Source of the DNA: Hippasteria phrygiana
Taxonomy: Eukaryota > Echinodermata > Asteroidea > Valvatida > Goniasteridae
DNA length: 64,000 nucleotides
Direction of reading: 5' to 3'
Assembly (NCBI GenBank): GCA_037893225.1
Contig: JAZGUH010001198.1
Span: 1 to 64,000, forward strand
The notes beneath the pieces were generated by a model. The model saw nothing but the letters and a program-made list of their open reading frames with translations. It ran no database searches and was not told the DNA's origin. Both the position numbers and the translations under genes were made by a program. Each line of letters opens with the position of its first letter. Position 1 is the stretch's first letter. This document shows positions 23,301-36,885 of the stretch, piece by piece.

Positions 23301-26300
23301 AAAATATGTTGATAATACTTTCTACTTGGGTCTGCTTGAAAGCAGTGACAATTCATGTACACGTGTACTTCTATCATGCTCTGTGGGTACTCTACACTCT
23401 GAACTATGTACAGGTAGAAAGTGGCATTTTGGCAGTTTCATTCAGTTTCTGAACCCCGCCGGAAAGATAGAGAACCACTGCACATGAGGAAATGCAGAGC
23501 ATTGTATCTCTTTATTCCTTGGACTGATAAGGGGATGTACCTTAACCTGTTGGATACAGCGGCTGGCTTTTATCACTGGCCCTGTAGTGGCATGTGTGGT
23601 TGTGATAATGGAGGTCATTTCCGACCAACTTTTTGCTGCTCATTTTTGAACTCTACAATGGAAAAACAAGAAAACACTGGATTTTTTATGTGAGAATTCG
23701 GGGTACAGAGTCTTTCCAGTGAAATTTATTTTGGTGATTTTTATTTTCCCAAATGTAATGTCATGTTCCAAAATACTGCTTAGCTCCTTAAAATTTGAAT
23801 ACCATAACATTGGTGATTCCCCCCCCCCCCAATAAAAGCCAGATTAATACATGTACTACATTTTGTACAATGTAAAAAACATTCTAAGCACGTTCAGATA
23901 GTGTGTTAAAGCCCATTTGACAAGGATACACTGTCACATGACATGGTATACATGCCTTTATGACATCAATGGGATTTTGTCACATGTTTCAGCTCCTAGC
24001 AGTTTATCTTCTCAGCCTTGGGAGGTCATGTAATCAGCTCAAGACTTAACTGAACTTTGCCGATTTACATAAAGCGTTTATTGTAGTGGTTTCTATTGTT
24101 GCTGGTATGCCATTTTCAATCAGTCTTGTGCGCTAACTTATTTTATTGCGGCTATCTTTGGTGTGTTCCTTTTCCTCCATTGAGCTTATCGGAATCGCAG
24201 AGAATTTTGATGTCGTGTATGGTGTACCGGTACATTGTACACCATACACGTCATGGTCACGTGACCATGCAATGATGCGGTATTCCGAGTGCTCAGTCGT
24301 TTACGAAACCTGGGAGAAACTTGCGGTCATGACATTTTTTTTCTCCCACATCTTTTTGGTAAGAAGCAGAAAGAAAGTTTTTTGTTTTTTTTCGAGGGAT
24401 GATCTATATGTACATGTATAGATCTATCATATTGATAATTATTTACATGTGAAATGAAAGTTGTTTCAGAAGATGCATGATTGGCCAGATTTATAGACCA
24501 GATTTATGGACAGGCTTTCAAAACAAGCACATCGGGGGGGGGGGGGGGGGGGGGGGAAACAAGTTTGTGGATGCATAAGGAAAATGCCCCTGTTTTCCCC
24601 TGTTTGTGTTTACTGTAATTGATCTACATGTTGTACATGTAATAGTGTTATTTTTTATGAATGGATCCACACAACTGGGAAATGCGGTACAGCCGGACTT
24701 GCTGTGACTACGTCCAGTTCTTTCCATTTCCTTTTCCCCCTCAGCCCTCCCGAGATAAGGCATTTCCTCCCGAGTTGTTTGAATTGAAGTGCTGGTGTAC
24801 ATGTATCTCATTCGGTAGCAATTGCTTTATATTGGCTCCTTTGCAACACGTAGTTGGGTTTCATAAACTATACAATTTTGTGTGACGTCGGGACTGGAGA
24901 TTCCCTTGTCTTTCAGTTTTGCTGAGTTATGTGTACTGCATAGGCAGACCCCCACTCCCTGTGGCTCCATTATTTTCCCCAGTTGTTTCCTCTTCTTTTC
25001 AAAAGTACCCAAAAGTACAGACAGATTGTCCTCCAGTTTTGATTGATGTTTCTGAATGCCTTTTTGTGTGAGTCAGTTCTTATTCGCCCATGCATTTGCA
25101 TGTATACTCATACATGTGGAATTTGCATTGACTGTTGTTGGTTATTGTGGCTAACCGTCATCACTGCCTGTGTGGTTTTTTGGGGGGTTTTTTCATCATG
25201 ACAAAAGAATTTGAATGCGGTATTGAAATTCCACTCTGTGTAATAGTGATCTGGTTCCTTGTTCACATGCCGTCTTGTGTTAGTGCCACGAGGCTGTATG
25301 ACTTCTACTGACCTTTTCTAGAAAATTCCATGGTGCATTGAAATCATGTTCTGCAGTTGTTTTGTTTGATGTGTACATCCCGCATGCAAGCCAAATTCTC
25401 ATCTGAAATGCCAAGATATTAAGAGATTCATTTTTTTTTCAGGGGTCTGTTTTGTGTGTATTGTGTTTACCGACTCTAGAGTAAACTAGCAAATTTGATT
25501 GGCAAATAATACATGTAAATCTTAATAGGCATTTCTCTTGGCTTCACTGTACATGTGCGTGTATGTGTACATCCACCATAGTTATAGTGCACAAGCTGTC
25601 CCATCACATGGGGACCCAATCATAGCATTAAAAGCAGGCAAGTACACACGTAGAATGTAAAACACCTGGATGTTCCCATCAACCCTAACTTCCTTCACTC
25701 TTGTCCATATGGCCCTGCTAAATCCAGCAATTTCCAAAAAAATTGAAATGAGAAGCCTGCTAAAGACAACAAAATCCAACAGCAATTTGTATTGGATTCT
25801 GCACTGTACATGTACCACCAACACACCAGCTTTGGCATTCTGTAGCTACACTGTCCCCCCTGCTGAATCCAACAAAATACAACAGGTATTTGTTTGTATA
25901 AGCCCTGCTAAATCAAACAAAATCCAACTGAAATGGGTGTATTTAGCTGCTACCCTGCCAAATACAACATCCAACACACCATGTAGTTTGTGTTGACTAC
26001 TAAATCCAACAAATTACAACAGGTTTTTTACCATTTTTGGATTTTGTTGGATTTACAGGGATGCTAGTTTTCCGGCTATATCCAGAATTCCGGCTTTTTC
26101 ATATTTTTGAAAAAAGTTCCGGCTTGACAACAAATCCTCAGGTCTGTACGCGGTCCCGGCCCCCCAAAAAAACGTTCGATCAATGTTTCTGCATTGCCAC
26201 TCCGCATTCACGTGTACAGCGAATGATAATTTAGCAGTACTGGACTCTGCGCGAGTCTATTGTTGTTGTTGCTAGCATCCATCCCGCAGCACGCGTATAC

Positions 26301-29300
26301 ACGTGTGTATGTGGTATTGCGGTCGTCTGTGTGCTTCAGTACAGTGTGTATAATAATAATAATAATTACATTTATATAGCGCGCATTCCATACAAATATG
26401 TTCATGTGCGCTGTACATTATACATAAAACAAAATTAATTACATCATACTATTATTCAGTTAAAAATGAAAATCATGATTCAAAATCAAAAGCTAGTTTA
26501 AAAAGATATGTTTTAACTTCAGTTTTAAACTTATCTAGACTCCTAAGATTCCTTATGTGACCTGGGCCCAATTTCACGGCGCTGCTAAGCACACGTTTTA
26601 TGCTAACCGAGCCCCCCTTAGCAAATTTTTCATTTCACGGCGACCGTAAGCAGACGTTTTCTGCTTAAAGGGCTTAGCACACCAAAAGGCACGCTAACCG
26701 GCCTGGTTTTGTGCTAAAGGCCGCCATCTTGTTTGTCGTACATGTATCGATATACAGAATTACAAAAAAAAGTATGGTTTTGCGACGGTCCCCGGCCCCC
26801 GGCCGGCCCAAGAGTGTAGTATGACAGGGAAAATCCCTTCGAGATGTACTCGGAAACGCAAGTGTGGGCGCGGTACCGATTTCGGCCACAAACAAATATT
26901 GTTGTTGGCTGGAATTGTCTCTGATGCCATCCATAACACAACTGCTGCAAGTTTGTCTGGCAATAGTGGTGGGAGACACTGTCCCAAGGGTCAGCCCACC
27001 CACGGCTTGGGGGCCATTGTCGATGGTCAAAGCACTCATCCAAGTGCTCGGCAATGAAAGAAAAATTAAATTCCCTTATCCCCAAAACGAGGAAAGGTTG
27101 ATGAACCTAAAACAATTAGGATTCTTCAGAGTGGCTGGTAATTTTAACCGAAAGACATTTTGATTAAAGATGGTTTCTAATGTTGTTAAGTGTTAACGAA
27201 CGTTTTTCCTTTGCAAATAGAAAATAGCTGTGAGGGTAGATCGGGTGTGGAAGGCCAAGTTTATACTCACAATAACCTCACAGTTTTCCTGACAAGCGTT
27301 GCTATAGTGCTGACATATGCAGGAAGCTTCTATTGCAGAAAATATCATTTAAGTCGAGGAAAGGGGAGATTTGTACGTACGTGTCCAACTTTATGTTTAC
27401 CCGTGAAGACGACTCTCACATTGACTGCACTTTTATGTTTTTACTTTGTACGTGCTGCGCGTACGTATATTATACACGTGGGTTAATGCAAAAATTGCGT
27501 AACGAACCAATCGATAAATATATACAATGTATCATTTTGAGAGAGGGCAGTAGGTCATATCCAGAGAGCAGCTGGCCTACCATAAACAAAAAGGGGGAAA
27601 TTCTTTAGCCGGCGCAAACTATGAAGATGGATGTATCAGGGTTCAAATCAGCTGGCCTAAATGTTTTTATGGTTCAAGTTAGCGAAGGTACTCATTAAAC
27701 AAATAAGGGTTGAATAATACACATGTTAATATACGTCATAAACCGTACATTTGCAAGAATTTATATTTTTCAACAATAAAATAAATTTCAAATTTCTGTG
27801 CAATATATGTACAAATAAATAATAACTTTAAATATGAAGATAGCTATTATAGCACTTTACGTGTTTAAAGAAACAACGCTCAATATTTTATTTCACCATT
27901 AACTTGAATTGTGAAAAGCGTTCTTTGAAAAAACAACTACCGATCCATAATATTTATTAAATTTCAGGGTTTCCCAAAGTCGAAAAGGGCGAAGATTTTC
28001 GCTTTCCTTCCCAGCTTCCGTCATTTTTGCAGACAACAAAACCCGTGCACGCTAGCAGACGACGCATTTATCGGATGCGCGCGCATGTATTTTTGTGCTA
28101 AGCATAGCATCCGTGAAAAGTTCGCCGTGAAATACGCTTACGCGTAAGCACATTTTTCTGCTATGGTTAGCACAACAATTTGCTTAACGGTAAGCAACGC
28201 CGTGAAATTGGGCCCTGGAAGTTTGTTTAGGGGCAGCTGTCTGAAAAGCACAATCACCTAGTGAAACTTTACATTTAGCACTCCCCGGAGTCAGTAACAC
28301 ACTATTCATTGAACGAAGACTATATCTGTTTTGACGAATAACAGACACCAGGTCACAGAGATACCCCGGAGCTGTTTCATATAAACATTTAAATGTTAAA
28401 ATCAAAATTTTTAACTGAATACGATATACAACTGGTAACCAATGAAGGAGATGAAGAACTGGCGTGATGTGACATATACGTGGTGAACCGGTTACAAGGC
28501 GAGCTGCAGTATTTTGAATTCTTTGTAATTTACCAATGTGTGTACTGGAAATACCATACAGTAAACTATTACAGTAATCTAGTTTGCTTGTTATAAAGGC
28601 ATGCACTAAAGATTCTATAGACTGTCGAGTTAAAAACTTCCTGATCCTACGCAAATTATACAGGTGGTAAAACGCAGAACTACTTATTTTACTTACATGA
28701 TACCCCAATTTAAGTTCAGAATCAAACCAAACCCCAAGGTTACGAATAGCACTAGGTGACGCACAAACAACAGTATTGCCAACTTTTAAATGAGACATAG
28801 TTACCTTTTCCAGCTGTTTCTTTGTACCTAAAATAAGAAATTCTGTTTTTCCAGTATTGAGCTTGAGTTTATTTACCGTCATCCATTGTTGAATTTCAGT
28901 GATACAATTTTCAATGGCACACTTAGCAGTAGACTCATTTGTATATGTGTATTGCGTCGGTTTTCAGTGCTAGCGTTATGCATAGCATATTGAACATCTA
29001 CTGTGTGATTGCGTGTACTACATGTAGTACATGTACAATACGATGCACAGTACATGTACTACATGTATTGTGCATCGTTGTACGACAGATCTACGTTCGC
29101 TTTGGAAACATTCTCGTTAGAAATATAAATCGAGCACTTTGTAAAAATAAAGCAGAAGGCGGCGTCCGGAAATTGGGCCAAGTTTTGTAGCGTGGCCCAG
29201 ATCCTGGGTTAAACTTAAGTAAAGTTTGGTTAAACAATGTATGTACGTTTAAGGATTTACTGTTGAAGATCATGAGCACTCCAACCTTCATGAACAAGAC

Positions 29301-32300
29301 CTGTCATGTCTGCAGCTGTGAAGCAGTTGAAATTCAGAAGTCATATATATATACTTCCCTATATTGAAAAATATTTTGAACTCCCCAAAAATATATGAAA
29401 ATTTGGAAGGGGGGAGGGTGTCTCCCAGGGAATTGTCGCGGTATGAATACAGGAACTATCATTCACTAATTCAGGTATGTAGATGTACATTGGTGGATGA
29501 TAGAGTTGTCCTCGACGGAGTCCTCAAATCTCGGTCTTGAGTGTGATTGTGAAGTGTGTACAGTGCACACCAAACATCAAACCACATGGCCACACTGTAC
29601 GGAAATCCGAGTTTGGAGTCTGTTTCCTGTCGTATTTGTGAATTTTAAAGCGACACTTCTGCAGCCTTTCCCTTTTCCTAGAATTTTGGAACATACATGT
29701 ATGTGTGCATGTACAAAGTACAATATACATACTCTTTGCCATACGTGTTCAGCTTATAAATTTGGACAGGCTTGATTTCAACAATGAAGGCTAACCCAGG
29801 GTTGATAAAAATCATGATTTTATTTTATTTTTTTTTAATCTGATTTTTTAAAATTTAAATCGGATTTTTTTCTATTTAAATCGATTAAAATTTTTTTTTT
29901 TTTTTAACCATTTGCATAAAACATTAAAAATAAGTCAATTTAAATGACCACCATTGAAAGTCAAGTATAACCACACACAATTTTTCATGAAATCAGTACT
30001 GAAATCCCTTTCATTTATCATATTCTTTTCTAGAATACATATTTTGTCTTAAAATCTCTGTTACAGCATCACCATCATACTGAACATTTCTCATCCAAGT
30101 TGATAACAGGACCCCCCCCCCCACTCTACACAACCATGGTGGAATAAATATCACCATGTTGTCATGTACATTTGTACAGTATTTTTTGTTTTCTTTTAAA
30201 GATTATTTTCTTGGAGTCGGAACAGATTGCATACAATGTAACAAACCATTACCCTTAGAACCCTAGGAGGGTTAAGACATCATTTAAATGAATTGCAAAT
30301 CAAACACAATGTTAGGTTTAATAGTCGGCTTCCGTCTCTGATCTTGTTTTCAATTATACAATCATGTTTATGTTCCCACATTACATTGAGCTTATGCGCC
30401 TATCAATTGTTGCCCCCCCCCCCAGGCCAACCCACCTCTGAGGTGGGGATTGTCACTTTTGAAGTGACAAAATCCCCACCTTTGGGGCAAAAATCTAGCG
30501 ACAATCCCAACCTAAATGGGTGGGGACACCCCCACCTTATAGGGTGGGAATTAGAATTTTGATGTTATCATGTATGATTTATGTTTTGATTAAAAACGCC
30601 TTGCAAAAGGATCGAGGATGGGGAGGGGGGGATGGGAAATCAATTGATAGGAGCATTACATGCATTGAGAGATGAAGGAAAGAGTTCCATATCCGGACAT
30701 CACTTATTTTCCCTGAATATGACTTAAAAACTACCAAAAAGTGTAAATCTGATGAAGAAACACGAATTTAGGAGTGAACATTTTTCAACTTATTCTTTGA
30801 AAATACTTTGACTTTTTCTGTCATGGCACATAGACTTTGTGCACGAGGTATAAGTGATGGCCGGATATGGAACTCTTTCCGAGATGAATACTGCATCGTG
30901 CATTTTGTACATGTGCATGTTGGATGTACATTACTTCAAAATCATATGCATTGTACACAAGATAAATGTAGTACACTGTTTCAGGAAACTGGCCTTATAC
31001 ATCCTTTAGAGTGAGTAAAAGTGATTTAAAGTTAATGAAAGTCAGGTTTGAATAAACAGACATTGGTTTTACATTAAGAAATTAAAGAAATTAAACAAAA
31101 TCAAAACGTGATTTTTATTTGTGATTTTTTGATTTTTTTTTCATTGATTTAAATCAATGATTTAAATCAATGATTTAAATCGAGTGATTTAAATCAAACA
31201 ACCCTGGTTTAAACAAAAAGATTCGGACACTGGAGTTGAAATCAATTCATCACAAATCAGTCAACTGATGCTTTAAGCTGATTTTAAAACCCACTTTGAA
31301 CGTGATGTGTGTTCCTGTATACATGTAAATTGTAATGTTTGTTGGCCTTGTCTATTCCAAATACTGAGGATGCTCCACATTTGACAAGTTTACTCGACTT
31401 TGAGACTTTTGTTATATTTCTTGGAAACAATTTTGTTTAATGCTAATTAAAGCCATAAGCTGTCGTCCGCAGTGCTCTTTCCTATTTATTAAAAATGCAC
31501 AAGGATGTGCGTGCAAGTATGTGTGCTATGCGAACTCTGCTGCACGGATATGAGCGCTGTGCCACATGTTCACAGAGTATCTAGAGGAAGGCCCGGTAAT
31601 ATACATGTACATGAGGCCCAGTAGAATTGTTTGTTTTTCATTCTATTGTATATCAAGTTTTGAAGTAGTACATGCAGGCTTCGGAGTATTTTCATTTCAT
31701 TGATTCAATTTGTTAACCTGAGAAAAACTTGTGGGATGACCTGTACAGGCCTGTGACTTTCCGTTTAATTTTCCTTTGAGAAAGAACTTGCTTAAGTTTG
31801 AAACGTCAGGCCAGCTAATTTTTTTTTATTTTCTAAATGTTTAATTAACTCTAACAATCCCGAATCCTTCAATTTTAATATGATTTTGCATGAACCCTAG
31901 GGTTAGACTCGTATTTTGACAGCGTTTAAACATGACGGGCACATCGCAAATTTAAACAACCCTACCAAGATCAACACTCCATTAATTAATACACAGGTGC
32001 TCATACAACACAATATGAATGGGTGCTTTTTTTCCCCCCTTTGTTTTTATTAATTTTAACCCTCGAGTTTCTCCACTTATTGAACAAAGCATATTTGCTG
32101 ACATAAAAAAAAAAAAATTTCAAAGTGAACAAAGAAACTGGCAGGAGCGTGATTCGAACCTGCGACCTCCGGGTTACAGTACCGGCGCTCTACCAACTGA
32201 GCTATCTTGCCCTATGTTGGCGGTCTCCCAAATTGTCAGTATCTGTTCGGGTGCGCGCTAGTCAGAAGTCATAAAACCCAGAATGCCGTATAGCCAGGGA

Positions 32301-35300
32301 TCACACCCAATTTTTACGATACAACCTGGGAAGCTACATTGTGGGGATCACTCAATGAGGATACGACTTTTTAACTTATAGTTCGTCAAACAATCCACAA
32401 GGGAAACTGACTAGGTAAATTTGAATACATTTTCAAAGTGAACAAAGAAACTGGCAGGAGCGGGATTCGAACCTGCGACCTCCGGTACGGTAACCCGGAG
32501 GTCGCAGGTTCGAATCCCGCTCCTGGCAGTTTCTTTGTTCACTTTGAAAATGTATTCAAATATTAATCACTTTTTACAGCTAAAACTAACCTTCAGATAC
32601 ATTCTTCCCCTCCTTGAAGAACTACTGCCCCTTCATCATCACAGGAATATAGTTCAGTAAAATACTTGCAGTTTTGGTGGATTTTGGAGGATTGAGGATG
32701 AATGGTATTTAAGAGAGGATTTTGGAGGATTGAGGATGAATGGTGTTTCAAGCAAGGAGGATTTTGGAGGATTGAGGATGAATGGTGTTTCAAGCAGAGG
32801 ATTTTGGAGGATTGAGGATGAACGGTGTTTAAAGCACATGAGGATTTTGGAGGATTGAGGATGAATGCATTTTTTGGGGGCAGGGTAATCAGAGGATTTT
32901 GGAGGATTGAGGATGGTTCCTAGCAAAAAGGGTCTAGGGGGTTAGGGTTAAAGGCAGAATAAAGCATACAGCGTGCAGAATGCAGAAAAGTCCAATGTTC
33001 TGTTCATAACAGACAGAACATCTCATTTTGTGTGGTTTTTTTTTGTTCCTTTTTTTCCTATTAAGCCATTTGAACGTTAAATTATCAGCCTTAGTATCAA
33101 TGACGTTTGAGCTACAGACACTCAGCCTGAGACCAGGTTCTTCATGTGGATGGAAGCTCTACTGGGCTTGTGTTGTGGCTTATTATGTAAGTGCATAACC
33201 AGGCATTGGCTGCGCTGATTTGCAATTTATGCTCGGCAGGTAATGGTGTGCAATGAATGCGTTGGCCAGCTTCCCTCAGAAATTTGCATATGTACATGTT
33301 TGCCTAATAGTTTATTTTTGATGAATGCAACCTTGGTAGAATTGTGTGCCATATAAATGCTGCATTGTAAACAAAGAAAGTTTTGCATGTTCTGTACAAA
33401 ACAACATGTGTTAAGATTGTGTCTCTTGAATAGCTCAGAACGTGTCGCATGGTACATCTGTATTTTTACTGTATGACCGCTTACTCTCAAAAAGACTAAC
33501 CCATGGCGATCAAAGTACACCATATCCCTTGGCTACCAAAGTATTGTACCGGTAGCAACTGGAAGTCCTATGTATAGAAGTCCATGCACTGCAGTGGACA
33601 GAGCTTATTTGATTCAGAGTGTCATAACATGCTTACACATAATTTTTATGTCGGAAACATTTTGTCAGGGTGGGGGATTTCTCGCAGATTTTTTTCTATT
33701 CTAAAAAAAGCAATTGCATGAGGGCATAATTTGTGTTCACTCTTTGAAAGATGGACTGTTTTCACTCGTAAAACAGTAAGGGATACTCATAGTTCTGTTT
33801 TTTCCCATTGCTGTAGCTCAAATCGTACTGTTGGCTTGAATGTATTGTTCATTTGAAGTTTCACAGATTGGAAAACCAGTGGGAATAAATCGATCTGGCA
33901 ATAAAATGGTCTGGCCGTACGTAAAGTGGAAAAAATAGAATTTTCCAGGAATCACATCGGCAGGCTTGTTTTTACTCGATCACGTTGTAAATATTTGTAT
34001 ACTGCAGTGCATATTCCCCAGGGAGCTGAGGTTTCAGGAGTGATTGATGGGCCTGATGGCCAGGGGTAATAATAAAAGCGCACTGAGCACTGTGATCATG
34101 GTTGATATATGTGCTATATATTTATAACTGACATATTATGTACGTCTTGCCTGTGTATGTGTGCATTATGCATACAATGTACATGGAGAGTTGGGTTTCT
34201 TTGTGTATTATGAGTTGCTCAGTACATACATACTGTATGGATGTATACAAGAAATGTGCATCTGAAGAAAGGCGCGTAACTGTACGTATGTACAATGTAT
34301 GTATGTATGTTTGTGAACTTTGTATTGTATTTGCAATAATTGTAGGCAGGTAAAAACTTAGAATCAGTGTCATTCATAATGCCTTAACCCTAACCTACCT
34401 CAATCCTCCAAAGTCCTCCTTGCAGTTTTCGAGTATTTTGGAGGATTGAGGATGAATGGTATTTCAAGCGGAGGATTGAGGATGAATGCATTTTTTGGGG
34501 CCAGGGCAATCGGAGGATTTGGGAGGATTAAGGATGGTTCCTAGCAAAAAGGGTCTAGGGGGTTAGGGTTAATCACATCCTTGTTTCTGAGAGGCTCTGA
34601 GAAAAGTCTGGAGTTTCTCTACAAATCTGTTGGCATAGTTCCGGTATTTGCATGTTGGAAACGGACATTAGAATAAACTGTCGCCTAATATTTAATGTGA
34701 AGACAAATTACTGAATCTAGTTGGTTTGATGGGTAAAAAAAAATTGATAAATAATAGCTCTCAAAAGTAACTTTTGTTATTTCCCGGCAGAAATAATTGG
34801 CTGTTTTATTTTACAATATGCAATCTACATAAAACTACAAAATGACGCAGACTTCTATCAGCAATCAACATCCTCTAATAACACTTCAAAATCCTTATGA
34901 GAATACCTGAAGGGTTTTGAAGTGTGATACATACCACACAGAACTTTGTCTTCCCCAGTAGGAGGGTTAGTGCCTAGTTAAAGGTATATGCAGTATTGGT
35001 ATACAAGTCATTGGCAGTGATTCAACACATACGTAAAGTAACAAATCTGTATACATTTTTAATATAAAATCATTCCATTTTAACATTGATTTTTGTGCGC
35101 CCTCAGGTGCGCTATTTCTATTGTTGAAATGAAAATAAGCCACAGCGTGCTTGGGGTCTTCAGATAGTTTCTGCCCTACGCATGGCCAAATTGTGCCTGC
35201 TGAAACTACTTTGCACGATTGGTAGATGGTGCAAACTCTACCCTGCGCAATCAGGTGATGTTTGTAGGATTGACCAGTGTTTGTGTGAACGGTTGTTTGC

Positions 35301-36843
35301 GCAGCATAATCTTGCAGTTGTGGAGATCAACCGATCGCACAGATTCACTCGTCTCACCAAACATATTTATGCCATAAAAATCCCGTTGCACAGTCCCTTG
35401 CGGCACCAATAACTAGTTTAACTATTTAACTGATTTAACTCTATAGAGTTATTGTTTTTGACTTTTTGACAGACATGGTCAACGCGATCAGCGAGGTGGT
35501 GAAGAAGGGTGCAAAGCTGACGGCTGAGGAGAGGAACCTGCTGTCAGTGGCCTACAAGAATGTGATTGGGGCTCGACGGTCAGCCTGGCGGACGGTCAGC
35601 TCAGAGGAGCAGAAATTCAAAGAAAAGAGCGACACCAGGAAGGAGAATCTTGCGAAAGACTACCGCACTCAGGTTTGCTCAATGTCCTCGGTTTGTTGAG
35701 GAGGTTTTTGGTTGGCTGAAAGGCTGGCCTTCATTCATATTAGGTCCATAACGGTCAAAACCAGTCATCACATGTGTTGTGGTATGGCGCATGTTGTGGT
35801 ACAGCACAGGGGTACAGATTGCGTACTGCAATACTTGAGATTAAAATCTTGCAGAAAGATTGACGATTTTAAAAAGACAATTTGATTACTGGGGTGATGA
35901 CACTGACTGAAAGCACCACACCACTCTGAAACTAGACCCCAAGTTCCCCTACTAAATCAGGCATGCAACTTTTCCGCGGATTTCCGCGTTTTTTAAAATT
36001 CCGACTGCGAAAAAATATCCGCTGCGGCTCGTTTCCCACCGTGGCGTTTCCCACCGCGGAATCGTTCACCGATCCCGATATTGCTAGCGCATATCGTCTG
36101 GCTCCGTATTTTGTATACATACATAGCATAGAAAGGTGCAGGACACAGACTCCGTGCGCATTATGTAGCGTACCTGTCCAATCTTGCCGTTTTATGAACG
36201 AGTCGCTATAGCGCCCTCTATCTACTACAGACTTAGTCAGGTTCCGCATTTTTTTTCTCGCGTGAATGAATACAATACAGTACAATCGGGATACGTACAC
36301 TATACCTACATGTAGCACGCGCTGGTAAAATGTTGGAAAAACGTGTTTGGATATCGATCTAACGTGTCAAATGACTTCTAAAAGGAAGGACATCATCGAA
36401 CGAAAAAAAGGACAAGAGCATGTAAAAACTGTTGATAAAGGCATAAAAAATGCTTGGAAATGGGACTTGGTTGGAGAAGGAAGTGGATGAAGGTCGCCAA
36501 GAAAGCCAGACTTACTCACATAGAGAAGCTGAAAACATCTAAAAGGATTCATTAGTTGAGAATGTCAAGGTAACAACAATTTTTACATCTGAATAAATGG
36601 AAAAAAAAACAAATTTGAAGCATTTTGTGCAATTTTTTAATGGAAAACATGCCACAAAATGTTAAAATCTCTCACTCTGCTTTCAATCCAAGTGGTCAAA
36701 AACTGCTCAGAATGCACCACAGAGCACCTAGAATTCGAAATTTTCCAAACCCCACGCCGTAAGGGCTTCACGCTACGTGCTCGCAAATGGGTGAAGATAT
36801 TTGGCTGTTTTGGAAACTTTTCCAAAACAGCCCTTGTTTTCGT

Positions 36844-36885
<42 letters not shown>

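Larger units (their letters stand above)
26347..28943 (-). mobile_element. 5'-truncated LINE (L2/CR1-like), split by a DNA element
   Basis: On the minus strand the element ends GCGCTATATAAATGTAATTA followed by (TTA)n, a 3' end common to L2/CR1-type LINEs. Upstream is the C-terminal part of a reverse transcriptase. The catalytic YxDD region and everything 5' of it is missing (truncation near 28943). The 3' third is separated by the insertion 26566-28213. Confidence 0.82.
29797..31206. mobile_element. Element with CAGGGTTG ends and ATTTAAATC-rich tips
   Basis: CAGGGTTGATAAAAATCATG at the left and an inverted GATTTAAATCAAACAACCCTG-like right end bound 1.4 kb of AT-rich sequence with repeated GATTTAAATCAAT. 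It carries an inserted hAT-type MITE at 30677-30880; its right part recurs at 7490-7827. No matching target duplication was found. Confidence 0.6.
14394..35472. other. 14-3-3 gene 1 intron 1 (21 kb)
   Basis: A very long first intron holding most of the window's transposons (listed separately). In the stretches between them (about 20.6-22.5, 23.0-25.6 and 33.0-34.3 kb) I recognise no exon, RNA gene or defined element. A nested alternative first exon cannot be excluded. Confidence 0.6.

Noticed and set aside
26674..27085. Overlapping minus-strand frames inside the 1.65-kb DNA element
   Set aside because: Two to three frames overlap the same bases and none shows transposase motifs; at most a decayed remnant.
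32140..32211. A working tRNA gene
   Set aside because: Stem mismatches, an ambiguous anticodon loop and shared SINE tails at other copies point to a tRNA-derived SINE.
32940..34572. Interstitial telomere repeats (TTAGGG-like)
   Set aside because: The GTTAGGG words occur once each at element ends beside TTAA, so they are transposon termini rather than telomeric arrays.
35182..35412. 76-codon open frame just before 14-3-3 exon 2
   Set aside because: Ends before the true acceptor, lies in intron, and matches no family; related words near 9.2 kb suggest a dispersed repeat.
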